From contig JBAUZG010000318.1 in NCBI GenBank assembly GCA_049585195.1, forward strand, positions 1 through 23,071: 23,071 bases of DNA, in the 5' to 3' direction. The notes beneath the pieces were generated by a model. That model worked only from the letters and a program-made list of their open reading frames with translations. It was not told where the DNA came from and did no database searches. Of this stretch, positions 8,750 to 15,594 are shown in pieces. How positions within the stretch are numbered: the first letter of the stretch is position 1; every line of letters begins with the position of its first letter. A program made the position numbers and the translations under genes. The DNA comes from KBS-96 sp049585195 (lineage in GTDB: Bacteria > Acidobacteriota > Terriglobia > Bryobacterales > Bryobacteraceae).

Positions 8750-9178
8750 ATGGCCCAAATTCTGAAAATCGACGGTGCAGCGATCGACAGTGCGTTGCAC
8801 GGTGTGACGCGGCAATATCTCGTGGGCAATCTAGAGAAGCCTCAGGTGCTCCAGCATATCTCCAGCTCTTTGCTCGAGGTCGGCATCACTCGGTACGGAG
8901 CCGAGGGCGGACGTGAATTGCCCCACACGCACCGACAAGCTTTCGAGTTCCAGTACATGCTCTCAGGGTTGAGCGCGTATCTTGACATGATTACGGCCGA
9001 GGAATACATATTCCGGAAGGGCGATTTCTATGTTATTGAGCAAGGCGTAGTCTACGCGCAGAAATCTCGGCCTCACACCGAAATCCTGTTTATAAAAGTG
9101 CCACCCGGAAACGACAAAGTACCGGTGGAGACCACGGCTGAGCTTGAGATGTGGTTTGAAAAGCCGATACAAGAATAA
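8750..9178 (+). CDS. Small cupin-domain protein
   Basis: 142 residues with a single cupin_2-like beta-barrel at about 40-130. The first cupin motif is visible as PHTHRQAFEFQYMLSG, with His59, His61 and Glu66 as candidate metal ligands. The second motif (FRKGDFYVIEQGVVYAQ) has Tyr where the usual metal-binding His sits, so metal binding may be altered; a later His lies in RPHTEILF. Small cupins bind sugars, nucleotide-sugars or other small molecules, or act as isomerases or dioxygenases, and the sequence does not tell which. It lies 36 bp after the TPR gene and 11 bp before the NUDIX gene, so it probably shares their transcript. The ribosome-binding site is weak. Confidence 0.8.
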   Translation: MAQILKIDGAAIDSALHGVTRQYLVGNLEKPQVLQHISSSLLEVGITRYGAEGGRELPHTHRQAFEFQYMLSGLSAYLDMITAEEYIFRKGDFYVIEQGVVYAQKSRPHTEILFIKVPPGNDKVPVETTAELEMWFEKPIQE

Positions 9179-9189
9179 GGCGGGCACGG

Positions 9190-9666
9190 ATGGCGCGGCG
9201 CGACTACTTCTATGATCCCGAAGCTCCCAAGCCGAATTCCATCCGGCCAGCGGCGGCGGTAGCTTTATTTGATGCAGCTGGAAACATTCTGCTCTTGCGC
9301 CGAAAGGACAACGACAAGTGGACTATTCCTGGCGGCACGCTGGACTTCGGGGAGTCGTTAACCGAGTGCGCGGTCAGGGAGGTGCGCGAAGAAACGGGTT
9401 TCAATATCCGAATCACAGGGCTGATTGGTACGTATACGGACCCTCACATTCTGATCGCATATAGCGATGGAGAAGTTCGCCAGGAGTTTACGTTTGTCTA
9501 CACCGCCGAAATAGAATCCGGTGAGTTAGCGATCGATGATGAATCGAAAGAGGCCTCCTGGGTGCCTCTGGAGACGGCAGTCAAGTTGCCTCTGGCTGAA
9601 TCGCAACGACGGCGGCTGCAGGATGTTGTTGGCTACCAAAAAGAGCGGAGGACGTTTCTGAAATAA
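9190..9666 (+). CDS. NUDIX hydrolase
   Basis: 158 residues with a complete NUDIX box at 49-71: Gly49, Glu55 and REVREETGF (63-71), with the catalytic Glu64, Glu67 and Glu68 in place. The N-terminal RPAAAVALFDAAGNILLLRR is the typical first strand region of the fold. The enzyme would hydrolyse a nucleoside diphosphate linked to another moiety (dNTPs, NAD-type dinucleotides, ADP-ribose, nucleotide sugars). The substrate cannot be read from the sequence. AAGG at 9177-9180 is a plausible ribosome-binding site overlapping the cupin stop. It is the last gene of the STAND-TPR-cupin-NUDIX run. Function in a nucleotide-signal circuit is inference. Confidence 0.93.
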   Translation: MARRDYFYDPEAPKPNSIRPAAAVALFDAAGNILLLRRKDNDKWTIPGGTLDFGESLTECAVREVREETGFNIRITGLIGTYTDPHILIAYSDGEVRQEFTFVYTAEIESGELAIDDESKEASWVPLETAVKLPLAESQRRRLQDVVGYQKERRTFLK

Positions 9667-10604
9667 TTTCAGCCACTGATGGAATTTCTGTAAACGGAAA
9701 GCAGGTAGAGAAGAACTCTCCAGTTCCAATAACGCGACAATACATTCCAATGACATCGCACCCGCCTTGGGCGCATGAAGCTTCTTTCCAAAGCCTCCAT
9801 TCCGCTTCACACGTTCTTATTGTTTCCAACAAATTGGGGGATCTGCTCTTCGCTCGAGGGGCAACCCTAATGGCCCCTTCAGATGGACCTTTGATACGGT
9901 TTTGATACGGCTGCAAAGCAGGAGAGTCCCTGTCTCAGTCCTCCGGCCCGGTAGCAAGTCCGAACGAAGCTGAACGGCTTGGATCAGATGTCAGCATCCC
10001 GGCGATCCAGCCCGTTTTGCGCTTTGGGTGAGATCGACGAGACGTTATGCGTCTGATTTTGGCGTCACCAATATCACCAGGTCGACTGTGGATCACGGTT
10101 AGGGGGAGCATGACGTCCAGCTTGGGAATACTGCAGTTCATTTGTAAATAAAATCTCGATGATTGGCGAATCACCCCCGTCGATGAAAATGGCCGGAGCG
10201 CGAAGTGTGGAGCGCAGACTAGGAGAGCCGGGGGAAGAGAGCCGAGCTGTATAGATTTTCGGAACAAGAACATATGCGTCCATGGCGGCCATCCTGAACA
10301 TTTGGAAGCATGGAGTTTCAGCTTTAGGGAGAGAGACCAGCTTAACGAACTAATTGAACTCCTAGAACCGGTCGGTGTTTTGGCTCCCGAAAACCAGCAC
10401 CCGCATCTTGGATTTCTTTGCCTAACGCGCGCCGAGAACGCTCGGCGCTGACGCGAGATGAGAGTTGCAGAAAGCTCATGCGCGAAATCTATCTGATGGC
10501 GACAGGAGGGCAAGCGGGGGCATGGAATCCGCCGGTTCCGCTTTGAAGCGAATGACGCCGGGGCCTGTCTTATCGAAACAAAGTCTGCGGCAGGTCGAGG
10601 GCAG
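9667..10604. other. Stretch without a supported gene, upstream of repA
   Basis: I see no gene I can name. A minus-strand frame (9935-10513) is very rich in Ser and Arg and looks like the shadow of a decayed plus-strand gene. The plus frame from about 10150 to 10452 is open for roughly 100 codons (ending LCLTRAENARR) with a protein-like composition but no start and no recognised domain. An 11-bp tandem repeat occurs at 9890-9910. I saw no iteron array that would mark a plasmid origin for the adjacent repA. Confidence 0.4.
9890..9910 (+). repeat. Short tandem repeat TTTGATACGG(T)
   Basis: TTTGATACGG at 9890-9899 is repeated at 9901-9910 with a single T between. There are only two copies, so it may be a chance duplication. 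It is too short to interpret as an iteron set. Confidence 0.5.
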
Positions 10605-10643
10605 TTGGATTGTTCGGTTGAAGCGCGAGGAAGAAAACAAACG

Positions 10644-11458
10644 TTGAGGTTCAGTTCAAGGCCTTTCGTTTTGTGTGGTCTTCCCGTGCGAAAGCCGCCA
10701 GTGAATCAGATGCTGTACGAACGCCGAAACGGAGATTTCATTCTCCAGATCACCGGCCACCCAAATTACCTGTTGCCGTTTGGTCAGGACCGCATCGTCC
10801 CGATTTATTTGGCCACGCTCGCTGTCTGGCAGCAGAGCCAAACGATCCGATTCCGAACCGCTGCGGAAATGCTGGAGACCTTCGGTATGCACAAAGGCGG
10901 GAAAGAGTACCGCCGGTTGGTTGCCGCGTTTGAACGGATCTTCGGTGCCACGATCTTCTTCGGGACTGACACGCTTAGCGGTCGCGCCAAGATGGTCCGG
11001 CGCTCGCGGTTCAGCTTCTTTCGTGAGGCCCAGATTTGGTACAGCCGCGATCCAGAACAGTGCCCGATCTCAGATCAATTCGAGAACATGATCGTTCTGA
11101 GCGATGAATTCGATCGAGAGATCACTGCGCATCTGATCCCGGCAGATCTTGAAGCGGTGAAGGTATTAGCGGGAGCGCCGGCTGCCTTGGACTTGTTTAT
11201 GTGGCTTTCCTATCGCTGTTTCCTGGCTAAGGGACATGAAGCCATTCCGCTAATGGGACCTTGCGGCCTCGCGAGCCAAATCGGATCGATTGAGTACGCG
11301 CGGCCCAGGCGATTCCGGGACAGCTCAGTAAGTGGCTGGACGTGATCATCAACCTTTGGCCCTCCTGTCCCGCAGAGTTAAGCCGGGACGGAAATGGCCT
11401 CATCCTTCGCCCTGCGCTGGCGATTGTCACACAAAGAGCTAATCGTGCCGGAGCCTAA
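10644..11458 (+). pseudogene. repA: Plasmid replication initiator RepA, single-base frameshift near the 3' end
   Basis: The frame from about 10644 resembles plasmid-encoded RepA (RepA_C family) initiators: PFVLCGLPVRKPP, then FGQDRIVPIYLATLAVWQQS, YRRLVAAFERIFGATIFFGT, IVLSDEF, and PAALDLFMWLSYRCF. A TTG at 10644, 10 bp after GAGGAAG, is the likeliest start; a further TTG at 10605 is in frame. After EYARPRRFRD the frame falls out at about 11320 and ends at 11345. Shifting at 11321 restores the expected continuation (QLSKWLDVIINLWPSCPAEL and LILRPALAIV) to a TAA at 11456-11458. One base appears to be missing. If so, the initiator lacks its true C-terminus and is probably inactive, which fits an integrated, stranded plasmid backbone. 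Confidence 0.8.
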
Positions 11459-11589
11459 AACAGAGTCGAGCGTGATTTTCGTACGGCGCGTGCCGCTGGC
11501 TCCGATTGACGCGCTTGTGTCATCCAAATTAGGGCCGAGCCGTGTTTCGGAAAATTGCCAGTCAGCGGCTTTCAACCGGCAGGATCGCC

Positions 11590-11694
11590 ATGTACTTGGC
11601 GAAACGGATTGGCGGATGGAGTACGACGGCGATTGGCAGGTTCGATAACGGCCGTGATCATTCAACTGTTTGCTACGCCATTCAGCGTATATGA
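11590..11694 (+). pseudogene. DnaA domain IV-like (helix-turn-helix) fragment
   Basis: The short frame from 11590 gives 34 residues, including MYLAKRIGGWSTTAIGRF and NGRDHSTVCYAIQRI. This matches the signature of the DNA-binding domain IV of DnaA, where IAMYL, GRFF and RDHSTV are hallmarks. Similarity extends a few codons upstream (GRIA), with a stop in frame at 11530. The frame ends at TGA 11692-11694, where domain IV would normally continue. No AAA+ domain is present. It lies about 130 bp after the repA remnant and may be the remains of a small plasmid replication accessory protein. Confidence 0.6.
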
Positions 11695-11952
11695 GGGAGT
11701 GGAGATTGTTCTCCGGATTCCTTGCCGATCAAGCGGCTGCCCTCAACACGCTTAGACTGGCGCAATTGCTTGCCGGGTCGGACAACTCGGGCAAGAGCGC
11801 GAACACAATGTTCGAAAAGAACGGCGGTAGATCCTGGAATGAACGTGCGTGACTTAGGTACGACTGAAAGCGAACGGAAGGAGCGCTTATAGCTTTGCGC
11901 AGACACTGGGTTTTGGGCTAGCTTGCTAAGATGAAGCGAAAAGGCACCAACA

Positions 11953-12231
11953 GTGCAGAACGTCTCTATTCATAAGGCTAGCGAATTACGTCCAGAGGTG
12001 AAGTTGGCTGTCGAGGAGCTTCTGGGCAGGTCGATCGAGGCCGACGAGGAAGTTAGTGTTGTTGCTGTGCCGCGCCAACCGACCCCACCTAACCCAAACC
12101 GGGCTGAGGTTACTCACAAGCTCGAAGCGTTCCTAAACCGCCGTGCAGAGAAAGTCGGAGATATTCCCGAAGAGGAGATCGACGCGGCGATTGACGAAGC
12201 AGTGGATCATGTGCGGCACGGCCGCGCATGA
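11953..12231 (+). CDS. Antitoxin-like protein of a PIN toxin pair
   Basis: 92 residues starting with GTG at 11953, about 10 bp after an AAAAGG ribosome-binding site. It is small and acidic with no DNA-binding motif I can assign firmly. The C-terminus (IPEEEIDAAIDEAVDHVRHG) is a charged helix of the sort VapB-like antitoxins use to wrap the toxin. The stop overlaps the start of the PIN-domain gene (ATGA at 12228-12231), the standard arrangement for translationally coupled antitoxin-toxin pairs. The role is inferred mainly from this arrangement. The complex would be expected to repress its own promoter upstream of 11953. Confidence 0.75.
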   Translation: MQNVSIHKASELRPEVKLAVEELLGRSIEADEEVSVVAVPRQPTPPNPNRAEVTHKLEAFLNRRAEKVGDIPEEEIDAAIDEAVDHVRHGRA

Positions 12232-12677
12232 AGGTTGTTCTCGACACCAACATTCTCGTTCGGGCAGGCGTAAAGGCCAGAGGGCCGGCTAGGGAACTGC
12301 TTCAGCTCATAACGGCGTCGCCACGGCACACTTTGCTGTTGTCACCATTCCTGCTTCGCGAGTTGGAGCGCGTATTCTCATACGAACGCGTGCGAGTTTT
12401 GTCGAAACTGACAGAACAAGAGATAGGTGATTATCTGAGCTATCTTCAGACACGGGAAGTAGCCGAGATTGTTTTTCCTGGTCCAGCCCCTCGCGTGGTA
12501 CCGTCTGATCCTGATGACGACCCGGTTGTCCATACCGCCGTTGTGGGACAAGCGGGCGCCCTGTGCACACTAAACCGCCACTTCTTCGATCCCCACGTTG
12601 TCGACTATTGCCGCGAGCGCGGCGTTCTTGTCGCGCGTGATGTGGACCTTCTGAGATTTTTTCGTGCGCGGTCCTAG
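12228..12677 (+). CDS. PIN-domain toxin (COG1569-like, PIN_3)
   Basis: 149 residues covering a full PIN domain. The acidic metal-site residues are Asp6 in VVLDTNILV, Glu45 in LLRELERVF and the DPDDDPVVHTA cluster (94-104). The position that often carries a fourth Asp reads TLNRHF, with Asn117, so the metal site may be slightly altered. Such toxins are Mg2+-dependent ribonucleases that cleave RNA (tRNA or rRNA in well-studied relatives) when freed from antitoxin. It overlaps the upstream antitoxin by four bases. Unlike the surrounding plasmid genes it is intact, as expected for an addiction module that is selected against loss. Confidence 0.88.
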   Translation: MKVVLDTNILVRAGVKARGPARELLQLITASPRHTLLLSPFLLRELERVFSYERVRVLSKLTEQEIGDYLSYLQTREVAEIVFPGPAPRVVPSDPDDDPVVHTAVVGQAGALCTLNRHFFDPHVVDYCRERGVLVARDVDLLRFFRARS

Positions 12678-12894
12678 TCTGCATGCGGCTCTGGAGCGAT
12701 GTCTATTTCGTCATTGAGGCCGGGCTAAACGACATCATTTTTGCCGATCTTGTAGTCAATAAAAAAACTAGCCAGCGAGAGGCGAACGATCGGCACCGAG
12801 TGGATGAAGAGCCGACGTTCCGGTGCTTTGTTTGCACCTTGCTGCCCGCTGGGCAATCTTGCTTAGCTTAGGCGGAGCGACACCCCATGGAAAC

Positions 12895-12910
12895 AGGGGC
12901 TTTGGCCCCT
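12895..12910. terminator. Possible hairpin terminator between convergent genes
   Basis: AGGGGC-TTTG-GCCCCT is a perfect 6-bp stem with a 4-nt loop, located at the 3' end of the minus-strand SSB-like fragment and about 220 bp after the PIN gene. The T-tract is weak on both strands, so its strength is doubtful. Confidence 0.35.
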
Positions 12911-13187
12911 ATTGCGGAACTTCCTCGGCGGCAGGTTCGGCGGCATCGCTTTGCTCACTGCTAGAGCCGGAACGATCGAGTAGCCGGATCGTGTCGGCTT
13001 TGAGCTCGACCACGAGCTGCTGAATGACGTGCTCGGCGCTCTTGCTTTTGGCGATGGGAACTTTGATGGTGCGATCGTATTCGCGTGTGGTCAGCTCGCC
13101 CTGCACGAAAACGTGTGCGCCTTTGACCAGCCGGTCGGCGAGTTGAGCGAAACCCTTGCCGAATGCGACCACCGTTCGCCGATCCAT
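12909..13187 (-). pseudogene. Single-stranded DNA-binding protein (SSB-like), N-terminally truncated
   Basis: The frame from ATG 13187 gives 92 residues. They match the middle and end of a small plasmid-type SSB OB-fold: RTVVAFGKGFAQLADRL, then KGAHVFVQGELTTREYD, and a later ADTIRLLDR strand before an acidic tail. The first 45 or so residues of the OB-fold are absent. The upstream sequence in the neighbouring frame belongs to a DUF6878-like fragment instead. SSB protects single-stranded DNA during replication and transfer. Without the first strands this copy is unlikely to fold. Confidence 0.65.
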
Positions 13188-13189
13188 CT

Positions 13190-13403
13190 GGTGGCCTCGG
13201 GAACTGGCAATTGAAAGGATGCGCAGCTGCTTGCATCGAACTGTGCTTCTTGCAGGGTCACTCTAATTTCAGGACTTGGAACCCCGTTCTCGCCCGCATA
13301 CGCTGTGATGTCTTCGATCTGACCGCCGTCTGCATATCCACAGGACGCCGCTTAGGCCAGCGGCGGTGAGCGTATCCAAAAGAGCGGTCTTGTTCCTGTC
13401 ATG
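13190..13403 (-). pseudogene. DUF6878-like protein remnant, frameshifted
   Basis: The minus-strand codons read DRNKTALLDTLTAAGLSGVL (about 13400-13341) and then, after a frame change, GYADGGQIEDITAYAGENG (from 13339 downward). The pattern 'NKxALxDxLxxxGI ... GxGDSGQIExI' is what I recall for DUF6878, a family seen on plasmids and integrative elements near ArdC-type genes. The C-terminal half is replaced by the SSB-like fragment. The first half sits in the same open frame as the ArdC N-terminus, so a deletion has probably fused the two. The family assignment is from memory and moderately sure. Confidence 0.5.
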
Positions 13404-13454
13404 AGGCGCATTCCTGAACGAGTGAAGCAAGACTCCGGAGGTAGGTTGCGGGTT

Positions 13455-13589
13455 TCCGCGCGGTGTGTTCATGGGGCTTCCCAAGGTATGCCAGGGCATT
13501 TCGAATTTGCCGCTCCCGGCTTCCATCACGGCGATGATGGCGTTGGTGATTTGCTCGTACACATCGGCCTTTGAGTTAGTGGGAGGCAT
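13455..13589 (-). pseudogene. ArdC-like N-terminal fragment
   Basis: Starts at ATG 13589, preceded 8 bp upstream on the minus strand by a good AGGAGA ribosome-binding site. The first 45 residues (KADVYEQITNAIIAVMEAG, MPWHTLGSPMN) match the start of the ArdC / DUF1738 N-terminal domain. That domain binds single-stranded DNA and, in complete proteins, is joined to a metallopeptidase domain with antirestriction activity. The rest of ArdC is missing: the frame continues to 13269 but turns into the DUF6878-like sequence. It is an internal-deletion remnant, although its translation start is still intact. Confidence 0.65.
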
Positions 13590-13633
13590 CGAGAGGTTCT
13601 CCTGGGTGCTGGCTGCACCTGTGGGCTAACGGA

Positions 13634-13691
13634 GCTGGCGGAGTCAAGGCCGAAGCGTAGCGGAGTGTAGTTCAGCCTTGATCCCGGCAGC
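13634..13691. repeat. Imperfect inverted repeat, 17-bp arms, upstream of the ArdC fragment
   Basis: The arms GCTGGCGGAGTCAAGGC (13634-13650) and GCCTTGATCCCGGCAGC (13675-13691) pair with three mismatches around a 24-nt loop; the inner seven pairs (TCAAGGC/GCCTTGA) are perfect. It lies 45 bp upstream of the ArdC-like start. Candidate roles are element end, transfer-origin structure or regulatory hairpin. No T-tract follows. Confidence 0.55.
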
Positions 13692-13981
13692 TACGATGGA
13701 GAGGACAGCAGCAGCACCGGCCCCCTTGGTGCCTCCGCATTTTCGCCGGACGCGTCGCCTGGCACCTGCGATTCTTCGGTCTCGTCGAATCTGCGATCGG
13801 CGTTTCCATCTTGCCCGGAGCGAATCAAGAAGAAAGTTGAGTGCTCCGATAACTTATTGCCATATCCGTCTGGAAGCGAGGGCTGGATTCTCTAATGGTT
13901 GAGGAGAAGCCCCAAAGAGAAATCGCGCCCCAACAAAAGGCCGCCTGAGCGGCTCTTGTCGTATGAAACGGTACTTGATCC

Positions 13982-14704
13982 ATGCAAATTTCGAAATTCA
14001 GATTACACAAGATCATTCGCTGCGCATATGCCATTCTCGTTTTGGCAATGGCGGCGGGCGTTCGGCCAGCAGCAGCCGAAGATACACCAGCGAGGGTTGA
14101 AAAAGCCGTCGCGGTTCTGAACAAGCTCGCAGATACGTCAGGGCACGGCATCCGGAAGGAAGAAATCGCGAGTGCTGACTGCGTGGCGGTTATTCCAGGA
14201 TTCAAAAAAGGCGCCGCGGTGGTTGGCGTGAGCTTTGGGCGGGGATTCATCACTTGCCGCAATGGCGGGAACTGGTCAGCGCCTGCGGCTGTCACGCTGG
14301 AAGGCGGTAGTTTGGGCGTACAGATCGGCGGCGAAGCGATCGACATCGTGATCCTATCGTTGGACAAGCAGCGGCGCTCGAAGCTACTTTCCGATCGGTT
14401 CACGATCGGCTCGGATGCGTCGGCTGCCTGGGGCAACGGAAAATCCGCTCATGGCGATTCCAACGCAAAGATTCTGTTTTTTGGCCACACCAAGGGAGCG
14501 TTCGCCGGCTTCGACCTCGACGGCGCGACCTTGAAACCAGATGCTTCCGGCAACAAGGCGCTTTACGGCAAACCCATGACAAATAGCGAAATCGTCGAGG
14601 GAGCTGCTACGCCGGCAGTTGCTCAGCCTCTTGTGTCAAAGCTCACGTCTCTTCTCCATTCCGAATCCGCCACTGCTCCACCTCCCGTCCCACGCAGTAA
14701 ATAA
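13982..14704 (+). CDS. Secreted lipid-binding SYLF (Ysc84/DUF500) domain protein
   Basis: 240 residues. The N-terminus is a signal peptide: basic start (KFRLHK), hydrophobic ILVLAMAAGV, and a cleavage-like site after RPAAA near residue 32. The mature part is a SYLF domain, with VAVIPGFKKGAAVVGVSFG, then GFITCRNGG, and WSAPAAVTLEGGSLGVQIGG. The family binds phospholipids, and bacterial members are periplasmic or secreted with poorly defined roles. The C-terminal tail (APPPVPRSK) is proline-rich and likely disordered. It is followed after 20 bp by a histidine phosphatase gene, suggesting co-transcription. The family call is firm; its physiological role is not known from the sequence. Confidence 0.9.
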   Translation: MQISKFRLHKIIRCAYAILVLAMAAGVRPAAAEDTPARVEKAVAVLNKLADTSGHGIRKEEIASADCVAVIPGFKKGAAVVGVSFGRGFITCRNGGNWSAPAAVTLEGGSLGVQIGGEAIDIVILSLDKQRRSKLLSDRFTIGSDASAAWGNGKSAHGDSNAKILFFGHTKGAFAGFDLDGATLKPDASGNKALYGKPMTNSEIVEGAATPAVAQPLVSKLTSLLHSESATAPPPVPRSK

Positions 14705-14724
14705 GGACGTGACGAGGCATAGCG

Positions 14725-15324
14725 ATGGACAAAGGACTTCCTGTCGTTTACCTTGCCAGGCACGGCGAGACCGCGTGGACTCTGACGGGTCAGCATACAG
14801 GTCTTACCGATCTGCCGCTGACAGCCCAGGGTGAACGCAATGCCCGGGCACTAAGTCAGCGGCTGACGGGCCTGGTTTTCGCCAAGGTGTTTACCAGTCC
14901 TCTGCAACGCGCCCGCCGGACATGCGAGTTGGCTGGATTTGGGCCCGTCGCCGAAGTCGATAGCGACCTCGTTGAGTGGAACTACGGCGCATACGAGGGC
15001 CGGCGCACGGCAGAGATTCGTGCGGAGCGTCCGGACTGGCAACTGTTCCGGGACGGCTGCCCGGGAGGCGAATCGCCGGACGATGTCATGGCGCGGGCCG
15101 ACAACGTGTTGAGCCGTGTACGAGCGGTAACAGGAGACGTACTGCTGTTCTCGAGCGGACACTTCATTCGGGTGTTGGCCGCCCGGTGGATTGGACTCCA
15201 ACCATCAGTACATAGCATGTCCTTCCTCCTGAGCACGGCGAGCCTGAGCGCGGTGGGATATGAACACGACTTGTCCGGGCCAGTGATCCGGCTGTGGAAC
15301 GATACTCATCATGTCCGCGCGTAA
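14725..15324 (+). CDS. Histidine phosphatase family protein (phosphoglycerate mutase-like)
   Basis: 199 residues. The phosphohistidine motif LARHGETAW places the catalytic pair at Arg12-His13. The second histidine is His146 in SSGHFIRVLAARW. TSPLQRARRTCELAG and the acid-base region VEWNYGAYEGR complete the active site. Members include cofactor-dependent phosphoglycerate mutases, alpha-ribazole phosphatase and sugar-phosphate phosphatases. The size fits the phosphatase branch rather than true Gpm. Its position just before the transaldolase-zwf operon makes a sugar-phosphate substrate plausible, but that is inference. The ATG at 14725 has GACGAGG about 10 bp upstream. Confidence 0.9.
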   Translation: MDKGLPVVYLARHGETAWTLTGQHTGLTDLPLTAQGERNARALSQRLTGLVFAKVFTSPLQRARRTCELAGFGPVAEVDSDLVEWNYGAYEGRRTAEIRAERPDWQLFRDGCPGGESPDDVMARADNVLSRVRAVTGDVLLFSSGHFIRVLAARWIGLQPSVHSMSFLLSTASLSAVGYEHDLSGPVIRLWNDTHHVRA

Positions 15325-15594
15325 GCGAACCAGTTCAAGCCCCACCGGCATCTAAGTTCTTTCACAGACAGAAAACACGAATGGATACAAAAAACGTGCT
15401 GCGGCCGCCGACGCTCACAGAATCTCAAAATATTTCGAATCCCTGATCAATTCTCCGCGTCAGTTTTCGAACGGCAGCATGATCTGACGGAAGGCTCAAA
15501 GATCTGAGTACTCTTGGACAGACGCTCATAGAAAACGTCCTCGAGGCGTGATGTGAAGGCGAACACGTTCTTTGCCAATGAATCGAGATAGACC

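Larger units (their letters stand above)
4404..13691. mobile_element. Degraded integrated plasmid / integrative element (inferred extent)
   Basis: This block begins right after tRNA-Thr and carries an integrase C-terminus, a plasmid-type RepA, SSB-like, DUF6878-like and ArdC-like fragments, and a toxin-antitoxin pair, several of them frameshifted or truncated. The flanking genes are intact housekeeping genes. The left limit is set by the integrase remnant. The right limit is set loosely by the inverted repeat upstream of the ArdC fragment. No flanking direct repeat was found, so the boundaries are inferred, and more than one element may be superimposed. Confidence 0.55.

Noticed and set aside
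9935..10513. 192-codon minus-strand frame
   Set aside because: Very Ser/Arg-rich, no domain and no ribosome-binding site; it looks like an antisense shadow of decayed plus-strand sequence.
12683..12871. 62-codon plus-strand frame after the PIN gene
   Set aside because: No ribosome-binding site, no domain, and it ends in low-information sequence; not supported as a gene.
13825..14436. 203-codon minus-strand frame opposite the SYLF gene
   Set aside because: Antisense to a clearly coding SYLF domain with a signal peptide; the composition is typical of a shadow frame.
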